Shown here: piece by piece, positions 25,543-37,255 of the stretch
Layout of the letters: every line of letters begins with the position of its first letter
How positions within the stretch are numbered: position 1 is the first letter of the stretch
DNA from: Anaeromyxobacter oryzisoli
Lineage (GTDB): Bacteria; Myxococcota; Myxococcia; Myxococcales; Anaeromyxobacteraceae
Assembly (NCBI RefSeq): GCF_022690765.1
Contig: NZ_JALCZA010000003.1
Span: forward strand, 92,501-156,500
Reading direction: 5' to 3'
DNA length: 64,000 bases
The notes under the pieces: generated by a model
What the model saw: the letters and a program-made list of their open reading frames with translations, nothing else
Told to the model about the DNA's origin: nothing
The model's database searches: none
Translations under genes and position numbers: made by a program

Positions 25543-26160
25543 GTGCTGCACTGCTGGAGCTGCAAGACGCTGGAGGAGGAGCCCACGCCCTTCTGCCCCA
25601 GCTGCCGGAAGATCCAGCCCGTGGGGCGGACGGAGGACTACTTCTCGCTGCTCGGGCTCCCCCGGCAGTTCGCGGTGGATCGCGCGGAGGTCGAGAAGCG
25701 CTTCCGGGAGCTCTCCCGCTCGTTGCACCCGGATCGCTTCGCCAAGGCGGAGGCGCGCGAGCGGCGGCTCTCGCTGGAGCGCGCGACGCGCCTCAACGAC
25801 GCGTTCCGGTACCTGAAGGACTGGCGCCTCCGCGCCGCCTACCTCCTCAAGCTCGCCGGCACGGACGTCTTCGCGGAGGGCAAGACCTTCGCCGACCCGG
25901 AGTTCCTCGAGGAGCAGCTCGAGTGGCGGGAGGCGATGGCGGTCGCCCAGGCGGACGGCGACGGCCCGGCCCTGGTGGCCATCGCCGAGCGGGCCCGCGA
26001 GCGCCTGGCGGCGCTCGAGGCGGAGGTCGCGGCCTGCTTCGAGGACGAGCACTGGTTCTCCGATCTCGTGCTCGACATCGCGCGCCGGCTCTCCCGGGCG
26101 CGGTACTACGACAACATCATCGCCGACGCGCGCCGCGCCGGCGCCTCGCTCCAGACGTAG
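25543..26160 (+). CDS. hscB: Co-chaperone HscB with N-terminal zinc-finger-like motif
   Basis: 205 residues from GTG 25543. Residues 4-21 hold CWSC and CPSC, a four-cysteine pair absent from E. coli HscB but present in eukaryotic HSC20-type proteins. The J domain follows with LHPDRF, and then the C-terminal helical IscU-binding domain ([12 protein letters not shown] to [10 protein letters not shown]). It stimulates HscA, which follows after 14 bases. Confidence 0.93.
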   Translation: MLHCWSCKTLEEEPTPFCPSCRKIQPVGRTEDYFSLLGLPRQFAVDRAEVEKRFRELSRSLHPDRFAKAEARERRLSLERATRLNDAFRYLKDWRLRAAYLLKLAGTDVFAEGKTFADPEFLEEQLEWREAMAVAQADGDGPALVAIAERARERLAALEAEVAACFEDEHWFSDLVLDIARRLSRARYYDNIIADARRAGASLQT

Positions 26161-26174
26161 TAAGAACAGGGACC

Positions 26175-28052
<1,878 letters not shown>

Positions 28053-28059
28053 GCGGGCC

Positions 28060-28365
28060 ATGCCGCGGGTGACCTTCGTCCCGGAGGGGAAGACCGTCGA
28101 GGTGCCGGCGGGCACCTCGATCCTCGACGCCGCCGACGCGGCCGGGGTGGAGCTGCCGCACAACTGCGGCGGGGTCTGCGCCTGCACCACCTGCCACGTC
28201 TGGATCGAGCAGGGGCTCGAGTCGCTCTCGGAGATCGGGGACCGGGAGGACGAGCGGCTGAACGAGGCCGCCGGCCTCGGCCCCACCTCCCGCCTCGGCT
28301 GCCAGGCCGAGGTGGGGACCGCGGACGTGGTGGTCCGCGTCCCCCACAACCGGATCGCGAGCTAG
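28060..28365 (+). CDS. fdx: Isc-type [2Fe-2S] ferredoxin
   Basis: 101 residues with the adrenodoxin-type cysteine pattern NCGGVCACTTCHV plus a distal Cys in RLGCQAE. It supplies electrons for cluster assembly. It lies seven bases after hscA in the usual isc order. Confidence 0.95.
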   Translation: MPRVTFVPEGKTVEVPAGTSILDAADAAGVELPHNCGGVCACTTCHVWIEQGLESLSEIGDREDERLNEAAGLGPTSRLGCQAEVGTADVVVRVPHNRIAS

Positions 28366-28374
28366 GAGCTGACC

Positions 28375-28572
28375 ATGCACTGGACCGACGTCCGCGAGAT
28401 CGCCATCGCCCTGAGCGAGCGCCACCCCGACGTGGCGCCGCTCTCGGTGCGCTTCACCGACCTGCACCGCTTCGTCCGCGAGCTGCCCGACTTCTCCGAC
28501 GACCCGCAGAAATCGAACGAGGCGATCCTCGAGGCGATCCAGATGGCCTGGCTGGACGAGGTCGAGGACTGA
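28375..28572 (+). CDS. iscX: IscX protein
   Basis: 65 residues: MHWTDVREIAIALSERHP at the start, TDLHRFVRELPDF in the middle and the acidic C-terminus IQMAWLDEVED, as in IscX (YfhJ), an iron-binding adaptor of IscS. Last gene of the operon, nine bases after fdx. Confidence 0.95.
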   Translation: MHWTDVREIAIALSERHPDVAPLSVRFTDLHRFVRELPDFSDDPQKSNEAILEAIQMAWLDEVED

Positions 28573-28611
28573 GCAGGCTGGAGCGGCGTCGGGCGTCAGG
28601 CCTGCGGCCCG

Positions 28612-28820
28612 TGCTCGCATCCGTACCCGACCCCGGACGCGAACCCGTACCCGTGTCCCGTGACCGTTACCGATCCCGCGTGCCCGGCTCCCGCCTCCCG
28701 TGTCCCGTGACCGTGATCCGACGGCGCGGTCGGACCACGGGAACCGGGCCACGGGCCACGGGACCCGGTTCACGGGTCACGGAGGAGCCGGTGACGGTGA
28801 CGGGCACGGTTCACGGGGCT
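28612..28820. repeat. CCGTG/CACGG palindromic repeat, copy E (convergent junction)
   Basis: Full-length element with left CCGTG-rich half, centre CCGACGGCGCGGTCGG near 28717-28732 and right CACGG-rich half. The core is at 28762-28809. It lies between the convergent iscX and receptor genes and is the clearest two-sided copy. Confidence 0.88.
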
Positions 28821-28849
28821 TGCGCCGGCCCGCGCCTGGGTCCCGTCGC

Positions 28850-30568
28850 CTAGAACTTCTTGAACCCGCCGGTCTCCTGGGAGACCGCGCCGTTCCGCTT
28901 CGGGGCGGGGAGGGCCGCGGCGTCCTCGGGCGCGGCGGGGTGCGTCGCGGGATGCGTGAGGGGGTGAGGCAGCTTCGGGTGCGGCAGCGCCGGGACGTGC
29001 GCGGCGGGAGCCGAGGCGGGTGCGTGGACGGGCGCGTGCAGGGCGCGCGGCCCGACGGCCGCCCGCTCCACCTGGAAGAAGCTCATGAGCTGCTGCAGCG
29101 CCTCGGCCTGGGCCGACAGCTCCTCGGCTGTGGACGACAGCTCCTCCGCCGCCGACGCGTTCCGCTGCGTCACCTGGTCCACGACGCCCATCGCCTTGGT
29201 CACCTGGGAGACCCCGGTGGACTGCTCCTGGCTCGCCGCCGCGACCTCCTGGACCAGCTCCGCCGTCTTCTGGATCGTCGGCACGAGGCCGGAGAGGAGC
29301 GCGCCGGACCGCTCCGCCACCTTCACCGACGAGGAGGCGAGCCCGCCGATCTCCTTGGCCGCCTTCTGCGCACGCTCGGCGAGCTTGCGGACCTCGGTCG
29401 CCACCACCGCGAACCCGCGGCCGTGCTCGCCCGCGCGCGCGGCCTCGATGGCCGCGTTCAGCGCGAGCAGGTTCGTCTGGTACGCGATCTCCTCCACGAT
29501 CCCGATCCGCTCGGCGATCGTCTTCATCGCGCCGACCGTCTCGGTCACCGCGCGCCCGCTCTCCTCGGCGCTCCGCGCGCCGTCCGTGGCCATCCGCTCC
29601 GTCTGGCGCGAGCCCTCGGCGTTCCGGGCGATCGAAGCGCTCATCTCCTCGAGGGAGGACGTCGTCTCCTCGACGCTCGCCGCCTGCTCCCCGGTGCCCT
29701 GCGACAGCGACTGGGCGGTCGCGGACACCTGCTGGGAGGCGCCGGTGAGGGCCTCCGCGCCGCCGCGGACCTCGCCGATGATCCGGGCGAGCTTCTCCGC
29801 CATGTCGCGCATGGCGGCCTGGAGCCGGCCGGTCTCGTCGGTGCGATCGACGACCGGCAGCTCGCGGAGATCTCCGTCGGCGACCCGCTCCACGACGCGG
29901 AGCACGCCGGCGATCGGGCCGGTGATCGACTTGGTGATGAAGACGCTCACCGCCACGCCGAGCGCGACGCCGACGAGGACGATGAGGAGCATCGTGGCGC
30001 GGACGTCGGACGCCGCGGCGCCCACCACCGCCCCCGCCTCGGCCATCCTCTTCTGATGGACCTGGGAGAGCTGATCGAGGGCGTCGGCCAGCGCCCGGAT
30101 CGGCTCCTTGAGCGGCGTCATCGCGGCGTTCGCCTCCTGCGGCGTCGCGTACTGCCCGTTCCGCGCCCCGGCGCCCACCTCCTGGAACCCGCGCACGTAG
30201 TTCTCGAGCTCCCGGCGAGCGGTGGCGACCGCCTCGCGATCGTTCGCGTCGCTCGCGAGGGTCGCCGCCTCGGCGAGGTGGTCGCGGAGCGCGCTCGCCT
30301 CCTTCGTCCAGCTCTCGAAGTACTCGGCCTGCTTCGCGCCCTCGCCGATGTTCAGGAAGGTGTCCTTCTCGTAGCGGCGCAGCAGGAGCGCCTCCGAGCG
30401 CGCGTCGTCGCAGAGGCTCGCCATCCGCGCGTCGCCGGAGAGCATGTCCAGCGTGGTCGCCGACACGCGCGCGAGCCCCCAGTAGCCCGAGAGCGCGACG
30501 GCGCCGGTGATCGCGAGCATGAGCAGGAAGGCGAGGGCGAGCCGCACGCCGATCGACATGTTCTTCAT
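28850..30568 (-). CDS. Transmembrane methyl-accepting chemotaxis protein
   Basis: 572 residues from the ATG at 30568 ([14 protein letters not shown]), chosen because AGGGG lies six bases upstream; an in-frame start at 30643 would add a Cys-rich leader. A membrane helix at about 9-28, a helical sensor region of about 150 residues, a second membrane helix ([18 protein letters not shown]), HAMP, and the signalling hairpin with [20 protein letters not shown] and [18 protein letters not shown]. The C-terminus is a His/Pro-rich tail ending GGFKKF; no CheR pentapeptide is seen. It is downstream of cheB on the same strand, 279 bases away, so it may have its own promoter. Confidence 0.93.
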   Translation of the reverse strand: MKNMSIGVRLALAFLLMLAITGAVALSGYWGLARVSATTLDMLSGDARMASLCDDARSEALLLRRYEKDTFLNIGEGAKQAEYFESWTKEASALRDHLAEAATLASDANDREAVATARRELENYVRGFQEVGAGARNGQYATPQEANAAMTPLKEPIRALADALDQLSQVHQKRMAEAGAVVGAAASDVRATMLLIVLVGVALGVAVSVFITKSITGPIAGVLRVVERVADGDLRELPVVDRTDETGRLQAAMRDMAEKLARIIGEVRGGAEALTGASQQVSATAQSLSQGTGEQAASVEETTSSLEEMSASIARNAEGSRQTERMATDGARSAEESGRAVTETVGAMKTIAERIGIVEEIAYQTNLLALNAAIEAARAGEHGRGFAVVATEVRKLAERAQKAAKEIGGLASSSVKVAERSGALLSGLVPTIQKTAELVQEVAAASQEQSTGVSQVTKAMGVVDQVTQRNASAAEELSSTAEELSAQAEALQQLMSFFQVERAAVGPRALHAPVHAPASAPAAHVPALPHPKLPHPLTHPATHPAAPEDAAALPAPKRNGAVSQETGGFKKF

Positions 30569-30847
30569 CGAGCACCCCTGTGCGGAGTCGCCGCACTCGA
30601 CCAGGCAGCCCGAAGGCGCCGTTTCGTCGCGAGCCATTTGCATGGCCGGCGCCGGGATCCGGTGCGCCCGCCGTGAAAGCTACGAGTTCAAAAAAGTCTG
30701 CGAGTGTGTCGATGTCGCCACGGCCGCGTGACGCAGGTCAGAAATAGCCATACCACGAACGAGGGATGTCCTGCGTGACCTGGTACGGCGCGGACCCTCC
30801 CCGGGCGGACCCGGGCTCGCCATGAGAGGGGACGGGCTCCTCGGCGT

Positions 30848-31897
30848 TCACGCGGTCCACTTGAGGATCGACTGGGCGATCCGCGACAGCGGCAGGACCT
30901 CGTCCACGCCGCCCCGCGCGATCGCCTCCTTGGGCATCCCGAACACCACCGAGGTGGCCTCGTCCTGGGCGATGGTGTGGGCGCCGGCCGCCCGCAGCTC
31001 GGCCATCCCGTCCGCCCCGTCGTCCCCCATCCCGGTGAGGATCACGCCGACCGCGTTCGAGCCGGCGGCCTGCGCCGCGGAGCGGAACAGGACGTTCACG
31101 CTCGGCCGGTGGAGCGACACGGGCGGCCCGTCCAGCACGTCCGCGAAGTAGAGCGCGCCCGAGCGCCGGACCGCGAGGTGGTGGTTGCCCGGCGCGATCA
31201 GCGCCCGGCCCGAGACGAGGCGGTCGCCGGAGCACGCCTCCTTCACCTCGATCCGGCAGCTCTGGTCGAGCCGGCGCGCGAACTGGGCGGTGAAGACCTC
31301 GGGCATGTGCTGGACGATGGCGAGGCCGGGCGCGTCCGGCGGCATCGCCTCGAGCAGCGCGCGGAGCGCCTCCGTCCCGCCGGTGGACGCGCCCACCACC
31401 ACCACCTTGTGCGTGGTCTGCCGGATCGGGGAGGAGCGCTTGGCCGGGAGCACCGCGTCGGTCGAGAGCTTGCGGGCCGGGGGCGCGGCCCGCCGCGGCC
31501 GCACCTTCGCCTGGACCGCGGCCCGGACCACGTGGACGAGGTGCTGCGCGGACTCCTCGAGGAAGCCCTTCACCCCGAGGCGAGGCTTCGCCACGATGTC
31601 CACCGCGCCCTCCTCGAGCGCGTGGAGCGCGACCTCCGTGCCGGGGCCGGCGAGCCCGGAGCAGACCACCACCGGGATCGGGTCCTCGCGCATCACCTTC
31701 TGCAGGAAGGTGAGCCCGTCCATGCGCGGCATCTCGATGTCGAGCACGATCGCGTCCGGCCGCTGCCGGCGCATCTTCTCCATCCCGATGAGCGGGTCGT
31801 TCGCCGTCTCGACGAGGAACCCGGCCCGACCGAGGATCTGGGCGAGCGCGGTGCGGACCACCGCGGAGTCGTCGACGACGAGGACGCGCGCAGGCAC
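30848..31897 (-). CDS. cheB: Chemotaxis protein-glutamate methylesterase/deamidase
   Basis: 349 residues from GTG 31897, with GGAGAGG upstream and two bases after the cheR stop. A receiver domain at 3-120 (VLVVDDSAVVRT, phospho-Asp in VLDIEMPRMDG) joins the methylesterase domain with catalytic VGASTGGTEAL, VQHMPEVF and LTGMGDDGADG. It removes receptor methyl groups when phosphorylated by CheA. Confidence 0.96.
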   Translation of the reverse strand: MPARVLVVDDSAVVRTALAQILGRAGFLVETANDPLIGMEKMRRQRPDAIVLDIEMPRMDGLTFLQKVMREDPIPVVVCSGLAGPGTEVALHALEEGAVDIVAKPRLGVKGFLEESAQHLVHVVRAAVQAKVRPRRAAPPARKLSTDAVLPAKRSSPIRQTTHKVVVVGASTGGTEALRALLEAMPPDAPGLAIVQHMPEVFTAQFARRLDQSCRIEVKEACSGDRLVSGRALIAPGNHHLAVRRSGALYFADVLDGPPVSLHRPSVNVLFRSAAQAAGSNAVGVILTGMGDDGADGMAELRAAGAHTIAQDEATSVVFGMPKEAIARGGVDEVLPLSRIAQSILKWTA

Positions 31898-31899
31898 GT

Positions 31900-32793
31900 C
31901 TACCTCTCCGGTCGAGGGGGTGGCGCGAGCGTGTAGACGGTGGGGAGCACCGCCTTGGCCCGCGTGGTGAACCCGCCCAGGCTCTCGGCGTGACCGAGGA
32001 ACAGGTACCCGTCTGGCTGGAGGTGGTCGAGGAGGCGGTGCACGACCTTCCCCTTCGTCTCCTTGTCGAAGTAGATGAGGACGTTCCGGCAGAAGATCAC
32101 GTCGAAGCGCCCGAGCGCCGGGTGATCGTGGGTGAGGTTCAGGCGGGAGAACCGGACGAGCTGGCGGATCTCCGGCCCGGCCTTCATGAGCCCCTCCTGG
32201 CCGCCGTACCCCTTCAGCATGTAGGCCTTGAGGTACGCCTCGGGGATCTCGCGGGCCTTCTCGAGAGGGAAGACGGCCGCCTGCGCCCGGGCGAGGACCT
32301 TGGTGGAGAGGTCGGTCGCGAGGATCTCGAGGTCCCAGCCCTGGAACGACGAGAGGAGCGTCATCGCGAGCGTGTAGGGCTCCTCGCCGGTGGAGCAGGC
32401 GGCGCTCCACACCCGGAGGCGCCGCGGCCGCGTCCCCGCGTCCGCCTCGGCGCGCCACGCGGGGAAGATGCGGTCGCACAGGAACTCGAAGTGGCGCGGC
32501 TCCCGGAAGAAGTGCGTCTCGTTCGTGCAGATCGCGTCGAGCATCCGGATCCGCTCGGCCTCGTTCGCGGCGACGAGCTCGAAGTACTCGCCGAACGAGG
32601 TCGTCCCGAGCTCGCGCAGGCGGCGCGCGAGGCGCCCCACGAGGAGCGCCTTCTTCACCGGCGCGAGCCAGATGCCCGCCTCGTCGTTGATGAGGCGCTG
32701 GAAGCGGGCGAAGTCGCGATCGCTCACCGCCATGACGGGCGCGTGCGCCGCGTCGTTCGGCACCTCCCCCGCCGTGGTCGCCCGCGCGGTCAC
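31900..32793 (-). CDS. cheR: Chemotaxis protein methyltransferase
   Basis: 297 residues from GTG 32793, preceded by a purine-rich GGGGGGCG. An internal ATG at 32733 lacks a ribosome site. CheR_N region, then the SAM-binding motif VWSAACSTGEEPYTLAM, FFREPRHF, and the late motif FDVIFCRNVLIYFDKE. It methylates receptor glutamates with S-adenosylmethionine. Confidence 0.95.
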   Translation of the reverse strand: MTARATTAGEVPNDAAHAPVMAVSDRDFARFQRLINDEAGIWLAPVKKALLVGRLARRLRELGTTSFGEYFELVAANEAERIRMLDAICTNETHFFREPRHFEFLCDRIFPAWRAEADAGTRPRRLRVWSAACSTGEEPYTLAMTLLSSFQGWDLEILATDLSTKVLARAQAAVFPLEKAREIPEAYLKAYMLKGYGGQEGLMKAGPEIRQLVRFSRLNLTHDHPALGRFDVIFCRNVLIYFDKETKGKVVHRLLDHLQPDGYLFLGHAESLGGFTTRAKAVLPTVYTLAPPPRPER

Positions 32794-32821
32794 GTCCGAA
32801 CGCCCCCCGCAGCGGCCGCGG

Positions 32822-33436
32822 CTACGCCGCCGGCGCCGCCTCGGGCGCGGCCTGCGGCTCCGCCGCGCCGGGCGCGGCGGCCTCCGACGCGGCGGCAGCG
32901 CCGGCGGGCTCCGGCGCGGGCTCCGCGGCGTCCTCGGGCAGCCCGTCCTTCACCGCCTGGGCGAACTCGCGCTCGTCGGCCGAGATCACGCGGTCGATGT
33001 CCAGCAGGAGCACGAACCGCTTGCCGACCTTGCCCATGCCGAGGAGGAAGTCCACCCGCACCTGCGTGCCGAAGGTCGGCGTCGGCTCGATGTCGGCGGG
33101 GCCGAGCTCGATGACCTCGCGCACCGCGTCCGCCATCACGCCCACGACGGTCGGCTGCCCGTCCATGACGGCCTCGACGATGAGGATGCAGGTGAGCCGC
33201 GTGACGGCGGTCTCGGGCAGCCCGAACTTCGCGGCGAGGTCGATCACCGGCACCACCGCGCCGCGCAGGTTGATGACGCCGCGCACCGAGCGCGGCGTCG
33301 AGGGCACGCGCGTGATCTCCTCGTACTGGAGGATCTCCTTCACCTTGAGGATGCCGACACCGTACTCGCACCCGCCGAGGCTGAAGGAGAGGTGCTGCGC
33401 GCGCTCGGTGTCCGTCGTCGTCGTGTTCTGGGCCAT
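32822..33436 (-). CDS. cheW: Chemotaxis coupling protein CheW with Ala/Pro-rich tail
   Basis: 204 residues. The CheW fold spans about 12-150 (LGGCEYGVGILKVKEI, STPRSVRGVINLRGAVVPVI, GMGKVGKRFVLLLDID). A 45-residue Ala/Pro/Glu tail follows, longer than in standard CheW. It links receptors to CheA, whose gene is 21 bases upstream. Confidence 0.94.
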   Translation of the reverse strand: MAQNTTTTDTERAQHLSFSLGGCEYGVGILKVKEILQYEEITRVPSTPRSVRGVINLRGAVVPVIDLAAKFGLPETAVTRLTCILIVEAVMDGQPTVVGVMADAVREVIELGPADIEPTPTFGTQVRVDFLLGMGKVGKRFVLLLDIDRVISADEREFAQAVKDGLPEDAAEPAPEPAGAAAASEAAAPGAAEPQAAPEAAPAA

Positions 33437-33457
33437 GTCCGACCTCCGTTCGTCCGT

Positions 33458-35119
33458 CTACGCCGCCGCAGCGGCCTGCGTCGCGTACCGCTTCAAGGTC
33501 TCGCGCAACAGGCCCGCGACGTCCAGGATGAGCGCCACCCGGCCGTTCCCGAGGATCGACGAGCCCGCCACGCCCGGGATCCCCTTGAACATGCCGCCGA
33601 GCGGCTTGATGACCGTCGAGCTCTCGCCGTGCAGCTCGTCGACCGCCACGCCCGCCATCTGGTTGCCGTGCTGCACGATGACGACGTTCTCCCGCCGCGG
33701 CCGGTCGCCCGCGACGTGGAGGTGCTCCCGGAGGCGCAGGTACGGGAGCGGCTTGCCGCGCACGTTGATGACGCCCCAGGGCGCCGAGGCCGCGGTCTCC
33801 TCCGGCGGGAGCTCCAGGCACTCGATCACGGCGTCGAGCGGGAGGATGTAGGTCTCGTCGGCGACGCCGACCCGGAACCCCTGGATGATGGCGAGGGTGA
33901 GCGGGACGCGGATGGTGATCGTGGTGCCCTGGCCGGGCGTGCTCTCGATGCCCACCGAGCCCCGGAGGGCCTCCACGTTGCGGCGCACGACGTCCATCCC
34001 GACGCCGCGGCCCGAGAGCTCCGTGACGGTGTCGGCGGTGGTGAAGCCCGGCTCGAACACGACCCGCGCGAGGTCCTCGTCGGTGACGCGGGCCGCGTCG
34101 CTCACGAGCCCCTGGGCGACGGCCTTCTCGGCGATGCGCCGACGATCGAGCCCGGCGCCGTCGTCGCTCACCTGGATCACCATGCTGCCCGCCTCGTGGT
34201 AGGCGCGGAGCACGAGCCGTCCCTCCGGGGTCTTCCCGGCCGCGCGCCGCGCCTCCGGGGCCTCGATGCCGTGATCGAGCGCGTTGCGGACCATGTGCGT
34301 GAGCGGATCGCGGATGTGCTCGATGACCGAGGTGTCCACCTCGACGTCCTCGCCCTCCACCTCGAGCCGCGCGAGCTTGCCGGAGGCGGTGGCGAGATCG
34401 CGGACGGTGCGGGCGTGCTGGAGGAACGTCGGCCCGATGGGGACCATCCGGGCCTTCATGATCAGCTCCTGCAGGTCGAGGTAGAGCCGGTCCGCCTCGC
34501 GGTGCGCCGTGAGGGCGTCCTCGAGGGTCACCCCGGCCCGCCGCTCGAGCATCTCGGAGAGCCGCCCGCGCACGATCGCGATCTCGCCGGAGAGGTTCAG
34601 CATCCGGTCGAGCTTGGCGACGTCCACGCGGAGCGTCCGGGACGCGTGGTGCTGCGCCGGCGTCTGCTCGGCCCCGTCGGCGGCCGGGGCCGCCGCGGCG
34701 GCCGGCGCGCTCGGCTCGGCGGGCCCCGCGGCGGCGGCGGCGAGCTCGGCGCGGAACGCGGCGATCCCCTCGGACGGCGCGGTGGCGCCGTCGGCGGCCT
34801 CGCGCACCGCGCTCCGGAGGACGTCCACCGAGCGGAGGAGGAGCGTGACGAGGACGTCGTTCACCGCGAGCGTCTTCTTGCGGAGGCGCTCGAGCACGTC
34901 CTCGAGGTCGTGGGCGACGTCCCGGACGACGTCGAAGGAGACGAGCGAGGAGGAGCCCTTGATGGTGTGGGCGTCGCGGAAGAGCGCCTGGAGGAGCCCC
35001 TCGTCGCCCGGCGCCTTCTCCAGCGCGACCAGCGTCTGCTCCATCCGGGCGAAGATCTCCTCCGCCTCCGCGAGGAACGTCGCGAGCAGGGCCTCCCGAT
35101 CGATCTCGAACTCGTCCAT
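33458..35119 (-). CDS. cheA: Chemotaxis histidine kinase CheA lacking the P2 domain
   Basis: 553 residues. HPt domain with phospho-His H51 (DAHTIKGSSS), an Ala/Pro linker at about 120-155 where P2 would be, a dimerisation helix pair, the ATPase domain (HMVRNALDHGIE, SDDGAGLD, ELSGRGVGMDVV) and a CheW-like regulatory domain. Without P2 it must recognise CheY and CheB by another surface. It is 10 bases downstream of cheD. Confidence 0.95.
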   Translation of the reverse strand: MDEFEIDREALLATFLAEAEEIFARMEQTLVALEKAPGDEGLLQALFRDAHTIKGSSSLVSFDVVRDVAHDLEDVLERLRKKTLAVNDVLVTLLLRSVDVLRSAVREAADGATAPSEGIAAFRAELAAAAAGPAEPSAPAAAAAPAADGAEQTPAQHHASRTLRVDVAKLDRMLNLSGEIAIVRGRLSEMLERRAGVTLEDALTAHREADRLYLDLQELIMKARMVPIGPTFLQHARTVRDLATASGKLARLEVEGEDVEVDTSVIEHIRDPLTHMVRNALDHGIEAPEARRAAGKTPEGRLVLRAYHEAGSMVIQVSDDGAGLDRRRIAEKAVAQGLVSDAARVTDEDLARVVFEPGFTTADTVTELSGRGVGMDVVRRNVEALRGSVGIESTPGQGTTITIRVPLTLAIIQGFRVGVADETYILPLDAVIECLELPPEETAASAPWGVINVRGKPLPYLRLREHLHVAGDRPRRENVVIVQHGNQMAGVAVDELHGESSTVIKPLGGMFKGIPGVAGSSILGNGRVALILDVAGLLRETLKRYATQAAAAA

Positions 35120-35129
35120 CTGGCTCCTC

Positions 35130-35645
35130 CTAGAGCTGCCGGACCCACGCGGTCCCGTCGTCCACGTGGAAGATCAGCTTCCGCCCCTTCGTACCGCCGA
35201 CGTCCTGGTCGAGCACGGGGATGCCCGCCTCCTCCAGGAGGCGGCGCGCGAGCGCGGCGTTCTCCTCGCCGAGGTTCCGGGAGGTCTTGAACGCGCCGAT
35301 GACGCTCGCGCCGCCGAAGATCTTGGCGACGAGGGTCCCGCGGGTCGCGCCCGCGCGGAGCACCTCCTCGACGAGCGCCGGCACCGCGACGGTGCCGAAC
35401 CGCGCCGAGCGATCACGCTCGACGTGATACGGCAGCAAGAAGTGGTTCATCCCCCCGATCCCGGTCGAGCGATCGTAGAGGCAGACCGCGACGCACGAGC
35501 CGAGGATGGTCGTGATCGCGGTCGGGCGCGCGGCCACGGCGAGCTGCCCCGCGTGCAGGTACACCTGCGCGCGACCGCCGCTGTCCGGGGTGCCGGAGAG
35601 GGCCGTCGCGGCGCGCTCGGGGGCGGTGCCAGGGAGCCGCGGCAC
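35130..35645 (-). CDS. cheD: Chemoreceptor glutamine deamidase CheD
   Basis: 171 residues. Catalytic Cys in ILGSCVAVCLYD and His in GGMNHFLLP, with KIFGGASVIGAF and the VGGTKGRKLIFH segment. It deamidates receptor glutamines. The N-terminal 25 residues are a poorly conserved extension. It lies three bases after the GAF gene, inside the cheY-to-cheB operon. Confidence 0.93.
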   Translation of the reverse strand: MPRLPGTAPERAATALSGTPDSGGRAQVYLHAGQLAVAARPTAITTILGSCVAVCLYDRSTGIGGMNHFLLPYHVERDRSARFGTVAVPALVEEVLRAGATRGTLVAKIFGGASVIGAFKTSRNLGEENAALARRLLEEAGIPVLDQDVGGTKGRKLIFHVDDGTAWVRQL

Positions 35646-35648
35646 CTG

Positions 35649-36485
35649 TTACCCCGCGGCCGCCGGGCGCGCGGTCTGCGCGCGGAGGTGCAGGGCGATC
35701 CCTGCGTGGCTCGAGAGCAGCTCGAACACGGCGTGGTCCGCCTCGGTCAGCCCCGGCTTGTGGCCGAGGAGACGGAAGATCGCGAGGACGGCGTACACGC
35801 GATCGCCGACCTTGAGGGGGACGCAGGCGGTGAGATCGCGGTCCTCCGGGGTGGGCTCGCCCCGGCCGGCGAGATGGAGCACGCCGGTCGCGGCGGTGCG
35901 GCCGATGGTCCCCGCGCCGAGCGCGATGTCCCGGAGCGGCTCCGGGTCCACCCCGAACGTGTGGATTGGCGCGAGGCGATCGCCTTGCACCTCGAGGACG
36001 GCGAGCTCCTCGGTGCCGATCAGGTTGATGACGATCTCCTGGAGCGCGCCGAGGACCTCGTCGCGCGTCAGGGCGCCGTGGATGCGATCCAGCGCGACGA
36101 AGAGCTGCGCGAGCTCGGAGCTCTTCTCCTCGACCGCGACGTACTCGTCGCAGATCCGCCGGTTCTCCGCCTCGATGTCGGCGAGGCGCAGCCGCAGCCG
36201 CTCGCGCTCGGCGCTCGCGTGGTCGATCGCCTCGCGCGCGAGGGCGAGCTCGGCGACGAGCCGCTTCTTCTCGAGGTCGATCGCGCCGTGCTCCGACCCG
36301 GCCATCGGCGGCGGCGTCGGGGTGGGCAGGGACGAGGCGCGCGCCTCCGCGAGCCGCTCCTGCTCGGACTTGAGCGACGCGACCAGCTCGCGCAGGCGCT
36401 CGTTCACCTTCTGCAGCTCGCGATGCTTCTCGCCGCCGCTGGCGAGGTCCGGCACCAACCGTGGCGAACGGGGGTCCGAGGGCAT
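35649..36485 (-). CDS. Coiled-coil GAF-domain protein in the che operon
   Basis: 278 residues. The first 130 are helical and charged, with two coiled-coil stretches separated by a Pro-rich linker (SLPTPTPPPMAGSE). A GAF domain at about 130-268 follows (LQEIVINLIGTEELAVLEV, GAGTIGRTAATG, VPLKVGDRVYAVLAIFRLL). The ligand is unknown. Being inside the che operon, between cheY and cheD, it probably feeds a cytoplasmic signal into the array. Confidence 0.82.
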   Translation of the reverse strand: MPSDPRSPRLVPDLASGGEKHRELQKVNERLRELVASLKSEQERLAEARASSLPTPTPPPMAGSEHGAIDLEKKRLVAELALAREAIDHASAERERLRLRLADIEAENRRICDEYVAVEEKSSELAQLFVALDRIHGALTRDEVLGALQEIVINLIGTEELAVLEVQGDRLAPIHTFGVDPEPLRDIALGAGTIGRTAATGVLHLAGRGEPTPEDRDLTACVPLKVGDRVYAVLAIFRLLGHKPGLTEADHAVFELLSSHAGIALHLRAQTARPAAAG

Positions 36486-36498
36486 GGTGCGCTCCGGG

Positions 36499-36873
36499 CT
36501 ACTGGCCGAGGCAGCTACGCACCTTCGCGAGCAGCTCCAGGCCGTTGATGGGCTTCGTGACGTAATCGTTGCAGCCGCTCGCGTACCCGGTCTCGACGCT
36601 GGCGAGCTCGCCGCGCGTCGTGACCATGATGACCGGGATGGTCGCGGTCTCCTCCGCCTCCCGCAGCTTCCGGCAGGCCTCGAAGCCGTCCATCCGCGGC
36701 ATCACCACGTCCATCAGGATGAGGTCCGGGCGCTCGGCGCGAGCCTTCTCGACGCCCTCGAGGCCGTCCTTCGCCGTGACGACGTCGTATTCGCTCTTGG
36801 AGAGGATCATGCGCTCCATGAGCAGGACGGTGCTCGAGTCGTCGACGAGCAGGATCTTCTTGCGATCCACCAT
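36499..36873 (-). CDS. cheY: Single-domain response regulator CheY
   Basis: 124 residues: acidic pair in ILLVDDSS, phospho-Asp in ILMDVVMPRMDG, Thr in MVTTRG and Lys in YVTKPING. The ATG at 36873 is preceded by GGAGGAGAC, a strong ribosome site. First gene of the che operon. Confidence 0.94.
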   Translation of the reverse strand: MVDRKKILLVDDSSTVLLMERMILSKSEYDVVTAKDGLEGVEKARAERPDLILMDVVMPRMDGFEACRKLREAEETATIPVIMVTTRGELASVETGYASGCNDYVTKPINGLELLAKVRSCLGQ

Positions 36874-37255
36874 GTCTCCTCCGCGTGCGGACCTGCACCC
36901 TACTGCAAGCGGAACACCAGAGGGTGAGCCGGTGCGCCGCTCCGGCTGGTGGGGGAGCGGACCGGTGGAAGGTACACCCACCGGCCGGGCCCCATTCTCC
37001 GCAAGATCCTGCCGTCCCAGCGCGATCGGGCTTCGCGGATGGCTCGCCGTTGACCGGCTGTGATGTCCAGGATTGCCGCAGCGCGAGTAGCGCGAACGTG
37101 GGGGGTCATCGCGGCCCCGGGGGTCGCGGGCGCCGCGCCGAGCCGGGAAGGCCGGCGCGCGGCCCCTGGCGTCGCGCCGCGTCCGGGCGCAACGCATCAG
37201 GGACTGGAAATCACGTTGGAAAGTCTTTGGCGCGCGACGTGCTCTCGCTCGGACC
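36874..37255. other. Divergent intergenic region between cheY and the TolC-like gene
   Basis: 382 bases without a credible gene. It must hold the promoters for the che operon (minus) and for 37256 (plus). No convincing -35/-10 pair was found. Short palindromes are visible (GCGCGAGTAGCGCG near 37080). A GGCAG-N4-TTGC on the minus strand resembles a sigma-54 site but is one base short. Confidence 0.5.

Noticed and set aside
30568..30643. Upstream start at 30643 for the receptor, adding a Cys-rich leader
   Set aside because: The ATG at 30568 has a clear AGGGG ribosome site and directly precedes the first membrane helix; the 25 added residues do not look like a receptor N-terminus.
30569..30847. 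Possible small gene between the receptor and cheB
   Set aside because: The open frames there are short or antisense to cheB, with no ribosome site or conserved motif. The stretch is better read as the receptor's promoter and leader region.
36960..37040. Sigma-54-like GGCAG/TTGC on the minus strand before cheY
   Set aside because: The GG-to-GC spacing is one base short of the required ten and the rest of the match is poor.
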